Of a DNA stretch of 64,000 bases, positions 56,318 to 64,000 are shown one piece after another. The DNA comes from Neoarius graeffei. Taxonomy: Eukaryota; Chordata; Actinopteri; Siluriformes; Ariidae. The DNA lies in contig NC_083587.1 in NCBI RefSeq assembly GCF_027579695.1, positions 55,729,021-55,793,020 on the forward strand, given 5' to 3'. A model generated the notes under the pieces. That model searched no databases, was not told where the DNA came from, and was given only the letters and a program-made list of their open reading frames with translations. Made by a program: the position numbers and the translations under genes. Numbering within the stretch: the stretch's first letter is position 1; every line of letters starts with the position of its first letter.

Positions 56318-56600
56318 GGAGCTCCCAAGTGGTGCAACAAAAATATTCAGGTTTTGAATCCTGATCACACAGCCATCTGTGAGCAAAACTGGCCGTGCTA
56401 TCGGGGTGGAAGGGACGGCTTACTCACTCTTTCCTGTCAATCATGAGCATCTTTGAGCTCATGTATGTGGAAGAACTTTCGTGCAAGTGTGTTCAGCTGC
56501 CCTGTGACATTGCATGCGTGAGCAGCAGTTCTAAAAGAGGTAGTGGTTGGCTTTGCGTGTTGAAGGAAGCATGTGCTAACCTTCACCCTCCCTAGTTGGA
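56318..56600 (+). mobile_element. SINE-D
   Basis: A tRNA-like head (GCTCCCAAGTGGTGCAACA with GGTTTTGAATCCTGATCAC) followed by a body with AAACTGGCCGTGCT and GAGCAGCAGTTC. Another copy is at 63640-64000. Confidence 0.6.
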
Positions 56601-57529
56601 AGTTAGCGTGCAAGGGAAGTTGGCTTGTTCTCCGATCCCATTTATTCCCTAGCAAATTGGGAGAAAATGGAACAGGACATATCTAGGAAACCATATTTTT
56701 AAAATTGTGTATACATTTATACCCAGGCCTGTGTATAATTATGTTGCTTCTATACAGAAATTGATTAATTTTCCAATGTTATGTCATTTTCCTTTGTAGT
56801 TTAAATTAATTAGTTACAAAATGGATGTTTAAGGCCCAATTATGCATGTGATTTCATACATGATTATCAAAACGCACAAGTGTAGTGAAGTAATTTGTAT
56901 GTTTACAGAAGAGTTTCTGTATAATTTGAGTTGTAGAAAACCAAAAGTGATTAGAGTATCTAAACTTCATTCTGATAATTACGGTTCAGTATTCCTTTAA
57001 GACTTGTATTTTATTTTAATCATGTAAGCAAATATAGTCTTTATATTTGAACTGCCTGTTTATACAATACAAGGATCACACCCAAACCAACACAGCCAAC
57101 CACAGAGGACCGTTTTGGATCAAGCTGAAAGCTAGATGTTTGCATGTGAGAACTTTATGAATGTGTTATGCAACTCAACAGAGTTAAAATTAATGATACT
57201 GAAAAAAAAAAAAGAATCAGGCTTACGTTGGCCAACAAAGATCTCTTATACAATATAAGTTTCTGACAAATGGGCTTTTATAACATTAACGTTAAAGGGT
57301 GTACGTTGAATGTGCTACTATAAACAGATACAGGATATAAATATGCAGGCCCCATAGTGTAACCTTGCCTCGGAAGTATGCATGCCACATAATGTGACTT
57401 TTTAGTTCAGATTTTTTTTTTAAATTGCAATGGCAAAATTACGAGCAATATACTGATTACAATAACCTGGGAAACAAGTAATCATAGCAAACAAGTAAAC
57501 CCAGGACCGAGAAATGTTCTAGGCAGGCT
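56601..57529. other. Unassigned AT-rich DNA
   Basis: No supported feature. Confidence 0.4.
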
Positions 57530-58570
57530 AACCTACATACTACCGTTAGAAATAAGATGACACATGAAGGAGAACTGTAGGAAATAGTTAATCAGCGGAC
57601 TAGCATTATAGTAAACAGGCTAAACCATGAAATAGCATTATACAGACTAACATTTTTGAATTAGAAACAACATAAAACATAAACTAGAACTACTGTAAAT
57701 AGTTAACCCATGGAATAGGATTATAGTAGTCATGAACTAGCATTACAGTAAACAGGCTAAACCATTAACTAGCATAACTGCAAACTGTATAAAATATGAA
57801 CTAGCATTAGAGAAAACTGTATAAAAGCATGACCGAAAACTAGCATGACCAAAAACTATACCAAATATGAACTAGCATTACAGAAAACAAACTAAACCAT
57901 GAACTTGCATTAGAGAAAACTGTATAAAATATGAAATAGTATTATATAAACAAACTAAATCATGAACTATTATAACAGTAAACAGGCTAAACCATGAACT
58001 AGCATGAGAGAAAACTATATAAAATATGAACTAGCATTTACAGAAAACAAATTAAACCATGAACTAGCATGACAATAAACAGGCTAAAACATGAACTAGC
58101 ATTAGAGCAAACAAGCTAAACTTTGAATGAGCTTGACAGTAAACAGGCTAAATCATGGACTAGCGGCGCCCCTGCCCACGCTGCTCAGTCGCAAACGTCG
58201 CGAGTGGTGAAAACCGGGACATATCCGTGTCCCGACAGACTTTTGTCGGGACTCGGGACACACAACCCCAAATCGGGACTGTCCTGGTAAAACCGGGACG
58301 TCTGGTCACCCTAGACTAGCATGACAGTACACAATTCAATTATAAACTAGCATTATAGAGAAGAGGCTAAACCATGGGCTAGCATCGCAGAAAACTATAT
58401 AAACTATGCAGTAGTATTACAGAAAACAAACTAAACCATGAACTAGCATTACAATAAGCAGGCTAAAACATGGACTAGCATTAGAACAAGCAGGATAAAC
58501 TTTGAATTAGCATTATAGTAAACAGACTAAATCATGGGCAAGCATTATAATAAACAAGCTACCGCAAAAA
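57530..58570. repeat. Degenerate minisatellite (ATGAACTAGCATTA)
   Basis: About 25 loose repeats of ATGAACTAGCATTA alternating with AAACAGGCTAAACC or AAACTGTATAAAAT, spacing roughly 35-45 bp. Confidence 0.8.
58165..58313. mobile_element. 149-bp hAT-like MITE in the minisatellite
   Basis: GC-rich insertion (GGCGCCCCTGCCC..GGTCACCCTA) flanked by GACTAGC (58158-58164, 58314-58320). Internal GGGACA/TGTCCC motifs; no frame. Confidence 0.75.
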
Positions 58571-59299
58571 CTTGAATTTCTTAATAAGATTTCATCACAA
58601 AAATACACATCTACAGTAGTTTAATACACTGGCAGTTTAGCATGCAAGATCGGTGTGATTGAAAACCACAAGATATGAAATTACTTGATTTATGGAACAT
58701 GCTTAGCTGTGGTAAAATAAACAGTCGATAACTTGTTATTATCAAGAAATTAATGGCTAAACACCAACACCAAGCTAACTAGTAGTTGGCCAGAGATGGG
58801 TCACTTCATAGTTTCTCTTCACTTTGCTTCTTTAAGCATTCCTCACACAGCTGAATGCACAACCAACATGTTTCATTACTGTGTGTGCGTTCATGCAAAT
58901 AGAAAATTCCACTGCAACTGAACACACCATTTCCACACCCTGTTTCCCAAAATGTTTTCTTTTGCCTTGGCAGGAAATCAAACATCAAGCGCACCGGAGG
59001 CCTTGGCAGATAATGCATGCCAGGTATGAACACATCTGACCAACAATAGCATCTCTGCTCAGTAAATCCACATCAATCAAATGCTGTTTACTGCAATTAA
59101 ATAAAACATAAATCGAAATGCTGAATAGGGTTCCTGATGCTAAACTCTGAGATCAAGGAATACAGCCAAGTTTTCTGACCTCACTGCATGACCATCGTTA
59201 CATCTCACTTGCACTGTCCGTAATGCATCAACACAAATTCCCACCAACCTGAACAGATTTTTTAATTGTTAATACTTAAAAAAGGACCATGAAGCAGTT
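58571..59299. other. Unassigned DNA
   Basis: A 75-codon minus frame (58806-59033) has several Cys but no domain that I recognise and no splice context. Confidence 0.35.
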
Positions 59300-59475
59300 T
59301 CATTACATTACAGACACTCTTATCCAAAGCAAGATACCCAGACCAGCCTGGAGAGCAGTTGAGGTTAGGTGCCTTGCTCAAGGGCACTTCAGCTATTCCT
59401 GCTGGTCCAGGGAATTGAACTCGAACCTATTGGTCCCCAAACTGCTTCTCTAACCTTTAGGCCATGGCTTCCCCT
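59300..59475 (-). mobile_element. SINE-C
   Basis: Minus strand GGGGAAGCCATGGCCTAAAG head with GGTTCGAGTTCAATTCCC (B-box like). Same family as 52603-52790. Confidence 0.7.
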
Positions 59476-60235
59476 CATACTCATGATCTGAGGTCATGAT
59501 CAAGTTACAACCTGACAACAATAAAGCTGAAGTTCAACTCATGTAATCGACCACAGTTTTTTTGTTTTTTAGAAATCCATTAAGTGATTCATAGTGACTC
59601 TAAAAACTCACAAACATGTTTATCAATTTATCAATCTAATCTAAGTTATAGATTTCAACCAGCTGATCATCTTCACAGAGTAAATTCATTAGGCATGTAT
59701 TTGAATCTTCTCGGCAAACAGCAAAGAAAGTCTGTAAACACTTCTTCCACCTTTATTGCCTTTTGTGTTAGATCACCATTTCCTGACCTTTGACCTCAGC
59801 AGGACGTACAGATATACGACCCTCAGGGTGGGAGGTCACAATCCCAGTGTGTGGTATGCATCAGGTGAGCTTCCCTACAACTCAAGAACTCAAATATCAC
59901 ATTTCCCTGCTGCCTTTCACGTTGCATAAGTGCACAAAAAAGATCTGTTTTTCTTCCAATTGTGTATTTTGGATAGAAATGTATCTGTGTGTACAATTCA
60001 CTAAACTGATATGAGGACCTGGAAGAGCCCAGAGAGGCTCGATCTGATTGATCAATAGACAAAAAACCCATCCTGTTTGGGAGGTGAAGAAGGAAAAGAT
60101 CATTGTACGTTCATTTTTAGCAAACAGCATAGTTGGATATGTTTAAATGAGACTCTGGAACTATTTATTTTTCTATGCAGGAAGTGAATTCATTTCCTCA
60201 ATCAGCAGGATTTTAGGAGGTTCCTAGATTTGTAC
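59476..60235. other. Unassigned DNA
   Basis: No supported feature; frames at 59584-60014 are not convincing. Confidence 0.4.
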
Positions 60236-60245
60236 CATGGGGTTT

Positions 60246-60332
60246 AAACTGTGGGTGGTAGAAATGGGCAACTGGACTTGCTTGAAGATTCTTCAAGCAA
60301 GTCCAGTTGCCCATTTCTACCACCCACAGTTT
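60246..60332. repeat. Perfect palindrome, 43-bp arms
   Basis: Arms 60246-60288 and 60290-60332 around one base; contains GGCAACTGGACTTGCTTGAA. It lies in an apparent insertion flanked by CATGGGGTTTAA (60236-60247, 60366-60377). Confidence 0.92.
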
Positions 60333-60377
60333 ACTATGACCTGGATGATTGAGAATCTTCACAGACATGGGGTTTAA

Positions 60378-60858
60378 GAAAAACTTGTGTTTGGCCCTCC
60401 AGGGATTGACCTCCAGGCCTTGTGTATTTTTGTTACGTTAGCCTTGCCATTTGGTTCAGACAGGTTTCCCCACATATCTAGTGTCCCTGCACTCCATCCC
60501 ATTCAGACACGCCCACATACACATAGTCATGCCTTGACACTCACCAGTCTAGTCCAGTATGTCTCATCCTAAAGCAGGGTCCTCGGTATAGAGTATAAAA
60601 TATCAGCATACAGTATGTGGCAGACTTACTGTATATAAGATATTATTACATACTGTAACAGGTGTCCTTGTAGTCAAATATAGAATGTAGTACATGTTTA
60701 AGGACTTCCTGGGATCTTATAATAGATGGCTAAAAGTCTTGCCAGTGCACAATTCATAAATCTATTATATAATGGACTGCTACAGTTCTTCAAAGAAGGA
60801 CAATAAAATATGTTTGAATAGCTTTGTTGATTGCTTTTTAGTGGATACATTTATTTGC
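60378..60858. other. Unassigned DNA
   Basis: No supported feature. Confidence 0.4.
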
Positions 60859-61235
60859 GGGCGGCACGGTGGTGTAGTGGTTAGCGCTGTCGCCTCACAG
60901 CAAGAAGGTCCGGGTTCGAGCCCCGGGGCCGGCGAGGGCCTTTCTGTGTGGAGTTTGCATGTTCTCCCCATGTCCGCGTGGGTTTCCTCCGGGTGCTCTG
61001 GTTTCCCCCACAGTCCAAAGACATGCAGGTTAGGTTAACTGGTGACTCTAAATTGACCGTAGGTGTGAATGTGAGTGTGAATGGTTGTCTGTGTCTATGT
61101 GTCAGCCCTGTGATGACCTGGCGACTTGTCCAGGGTGTATCCCGCCTTTCGCCCGTAGTCAGCTGGGATAGGCTCCAGCTTGCCTGCGACCCTGTAGAAG
61201 GATAAAGCGGCTAGAGATAATGAGATGAGATGAGA
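60859..61235 (+). mobile_element. SINE-A
   Basis: Full length with ATGAG tail; no clear target duplication. Confidence 0.9.
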
Positions 61236-62905
61236 CAAATGAAATTATCTGATTACAAAGTTATTAGATTTAGTTAAATAGTAGATTGGATAGCATTGAA
61301 GCTGTTCATGTATTTCAAGAAATCTGATAACACCTGAAGCATTACTGTATTTCCCACGGAAAACAGCACATGCTTCTGTCATCAAGGAAAAAAAAAACAT
61401 CTCAAAGCTGTTTGGACACAACCCTCACTTTGAATACAGGATTTCTCCAAAGCAGCAGAAAGATAAAACTGTAAATAGGTCTTTACAAGCATGGCCTAGT
61501 ATAATTCAGTGGCAAACTGTTACTATTAAAGCTGGGACTTGAGCTCAGCCAAAACTTCGCCAGACACACCAAAAAAGCAACAGGGCAAAGGATTACCAAG
61601 GGATTAGCGGCAGGCTGCCAGGTCGCTCCATTGTGTGTAGCTGTCGGTGTTGATTTTAAAAGTAACTCAATAAATTACACAGGGAAACGAATACTTAAGT
61701 CTGAGTGAAAAAATACTATAGTGAGTGTGCGGCGTGGAAGAAGAGTCTGGAGACAGAAATCTTAGTTTCTCGGTCGTTATTCTGTGCTACTTGCTCTCGA
61801 TAGCACTGGCTTGACCACTTTATTAGCATTCGCTAACATTACTGATGAAAGGCCGGAAGGTGACTTCACTGCTGCGCTGATGGCGCCAATTCACGGTTAA
61901 GCTCGTGTTGGCCTTCGAGAAGGTCTAGGGTGATAAATTTTTGGTCCTTCCCACTAGAAGTCAAAATCTGATTGGTTAATTCATCTGTCACTTCCTACAT
62001 AAACATGCACTGCCATGGTATTCTGTCCCAGCGATGAAGTCCTAACCAATGAATGAGCCAGCTTGAAACTCTTCTCAGCCTCGAGATGACAAACAACAAA
62101 AAAAAATCTCATTGGATAACTCGATTTTAATGTTTTCAGGGCAGTAACCCTTTCATTTCTGAAGCAAATTTGATAGAAAATGAGGCCAAATTAGAAGAGA
62201 ATGATTATAATGAAATTATGAAAGAATGAAAGAAATGAAATATAGTATTTTGCAATGCTGACACGTTTGGACCTTCTCTGAAGGCCTAGAAGGCCCTGAC
62301 GGTTCCCCTCTGGTATAATTACATAATGCCACTATGTCATCCTGCTGAGGATGCACATGGAAAAAGGATTTCTCAAGCACTTCTTACAATATCTCTAGCA
62401 TTACTTATGAACAGATGTGCATCAATAAGAGAACTGACAACTCCTGTAGTGATCCCATGACATCCTAGTGAGTAGCTGAAAATCCTTCAGCCTGTATCCT
62501 GTGGAACTCTCAAAAGTTGGTGTCAATTTTGGCATCTGTCCCTGCTCTTACACACACTGGCTCTTTGTCCAAACTACCAGTATATGCTTTGACCCAAGGC
62601 ACAGCAGCTGTTTAGTCTACATGCAATGTTTTAAATAATTCAGTGGTCACACATCAATCATTAGAGCACAGAGGGGAAGAGGTGATTTCGTTTCATGTTG
62701 CCCAACTAGCAGATTTATGACATAGGACCTGTGATCCTATGTCAAGACCAGTTCTGTGCTGGTCACTGGAAGGTGATAGTTCAAATTCCACAACTGATAG
62801 AAAGCAACTGTTGGGCCCTTGAATAACCGTCTGAATCCTCAGCTGGCTAATTCTGTGCTTGGATTGTACTCCTATGTAAGTGTAAACCTGACCAAGTACT
62901 GCTTG
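61236..62905. other. Unassigned, partly repeat-like DNA
   Basis: 61880-62310 has inverted motifs GGCCTTCGAGAAGGTCTAGG and GGACCTTCTCTGAAGGCCTA and may be a DNA element. The rest shows no gene. Confidence 0.35.
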
Positions 62906-63566
62906 TACTCAGTGCAATACGTATACTGTTCCTACTTATTGAGGTAACATTGGGCATACCTAACAACCTGTGTTTTCTTCCCCCCCCCCAAAATCTGTCC
63001 CTCTGAGTTACATGTCGGTCCTGGGATCGAGATGCTGACCTCTTCTGCTCCTCAGACCTGCTTGATCCATCCTGATGACCTGTATCTGGTTGGAGTCTCA
63101 TCACATCGCTCCTGTGGAGGACGGCCCCATGTGGACAGTTGAAAGTCACACCTGGAGGATGATCTGGACTCTTACAGTAATGCTTTTATGGCTGAGGACT
63201 ACAGTTTACTTGCTAACTTTAGGTCTGCAGTTGTCATGAACATGAATTGAGTTAGCACTCAAATTTCCATCAATGAAGAGTTTATAACATCAATGAAACT
63301 GACTTCATGTTAAAACTGTTAATGTTATAGTCATGTTGTCTGTTATTACCCAAATGAGGATGGGTTCCCTTTTGAGTGGTTTCTCTCGAGGTTTCTTCCT
63401 CATGTCATCTGAGGGAGTTTTTCCTTGCCACCGTCGCCACAGGCTTATTGGGGATAGATTAGGGATAAAATTAGCTTGTGTTTTAAGTCGTTCAAATTCT
63501 GTAAAGCTGCTTTGCGACAATGCTTATTGTTAAAAGCGCTATACAAATAAACTTGACTTGACTTGA
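62906..63566 (+). mobile_element. LINE 3' tail
   Basis: Matches 35394-36054 from ACATTGGGCATACCTAACAA to CGCTATACAAATAAACTTGA plus ACTTG repeats, with a small deletion near 63380. Confidence 0.75.
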
Positions 63567-63639
63567 CCAAGTAGTCCAAAACTGGCCTATTGGACTGTTA
63601 AAATGTTTTTAGATTAAAAGTCATTAAAAAACACCTGAA

Positions 63640-64000
63640 AAGCATTCGCCCAATCATCTGGAGATCATTAGTTCAAATCCCGATGATGCTACAGCCATCC
63701 GTGGCCAGCAGCTCAAGAGAGAAAAACTGGCCTGTGCTCTCAGGGACAGAGGGGTGGAAAGACGTGCTGTCTCTTCCCTGACAATTACAGAGACTCTAGC
63801 TAATCATGGGCATCTGTGAGCTCATGCATATGGAAGTGGGTGGATAGCACTTTCCTCCGAGTGTGTTATGCCACCCCTAACGTTGCATGAGCAGCAGTTC
63901 GAAAAGATGCATTTGGCTAGTGTTACATGCCTCAGAGGAAGCACTTGATGACCTTCTCATTCCCTGGTTGGTTGCTGTAATGTGATAGGGTGGAAATTGG
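63640..64000 (+). mobile_element. SINE-D, cut by window edge
   Basis: Matches 56318-56600 (ACAGCCATCCGTGGCCAGCA; AACTGGCCTGTGCTCTCAGG; GAGCAGCAGTTCGAAAAG). Confidence 0.6.

Noticed and set aside
57530..58570. CRISPR-like array
   Set aside because: Repeats are degenerate, spacers are also repeats, and the DNA is vertebrate; it is a minisatellite.

Overview
The window is animal DNA from a ray-finned (teleost) fish. The evidence is dense tRNA-derived SINEs with a 3' tail of ATGAG repeats, Tc1-like and hAT-like transposons of fish type, a Ty3/gypsy-order LTR retrotransposon of the Gmr1 type first known from cod, abundant TG/CA and AT microsatellites, and spliced genes. A catfish or another otophysan is a guess from the repeat mix only. 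There are no bacterial operons, CRISPR arrays or rRNA/tRNA genes. Most open reading frames here are shadows of repeats.

Layout. 1-11.3 kb is repeat-rich: a fragment of a palindrome-ended element (1-464), a related composite element (761-1480), SINEs, a 1.15 kb homopurine tract (3530-4680), a Tc1-like transposon with a double-frameshifted transposase (4807-6414), another palindrome-ended element (6420-7108), a hAT-type relic (about 7110-8500), a 422-bp tandem duplication (8961-9800) and a 713-bp Harbinger-like MITE. 11.4-11.7 kb holds two possible exons of an unrecognised plus-strand gene. 12109-17049 is a complete Gmr1-type LTR retrotransposon with one open gag-pol frame, identical LTRs, a 5-bp target duplication and a primer site matching tRNA-Phe; integrase precedes reverse transcriptase. 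17.3-25.6 kb is a deep nest of transposons within transposons, including a piggyBac-like element with five copies of the palindrome GGGGTCC-N4-GGACCCC.

The one convincing host gene is on the minus strand. It has four coding exons (40456-40536, 33402-33479, 31602-31711, 29451-29793) that splice in frame to a 203-residue protein which I match from memory to vertebrate C1orf232. Its 11-kb span is long because its introns are filled with SINEs, LINE tails and DNA transposons; one insertion lies about 10 bp from the intron 3 acceptor. 41-64 kb is intergenic or intronic DNA with many more SINE copies, three more copies of the composite palindrome element, a second decayed Tc1-like transposase, minisatellites and LINE tails. 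No host gene there could be supported beyond one unrecognised open frame (54942-55262).

The most unusual content is the retrotransposon with copia-like domain order, and a group of at least three repeat families that share one plan: a promoter-like stretch, a short start-codon fragment (MAER.., MAAR.. or MDSD..), then a terminal palindrome. None of these names was checked against a database.
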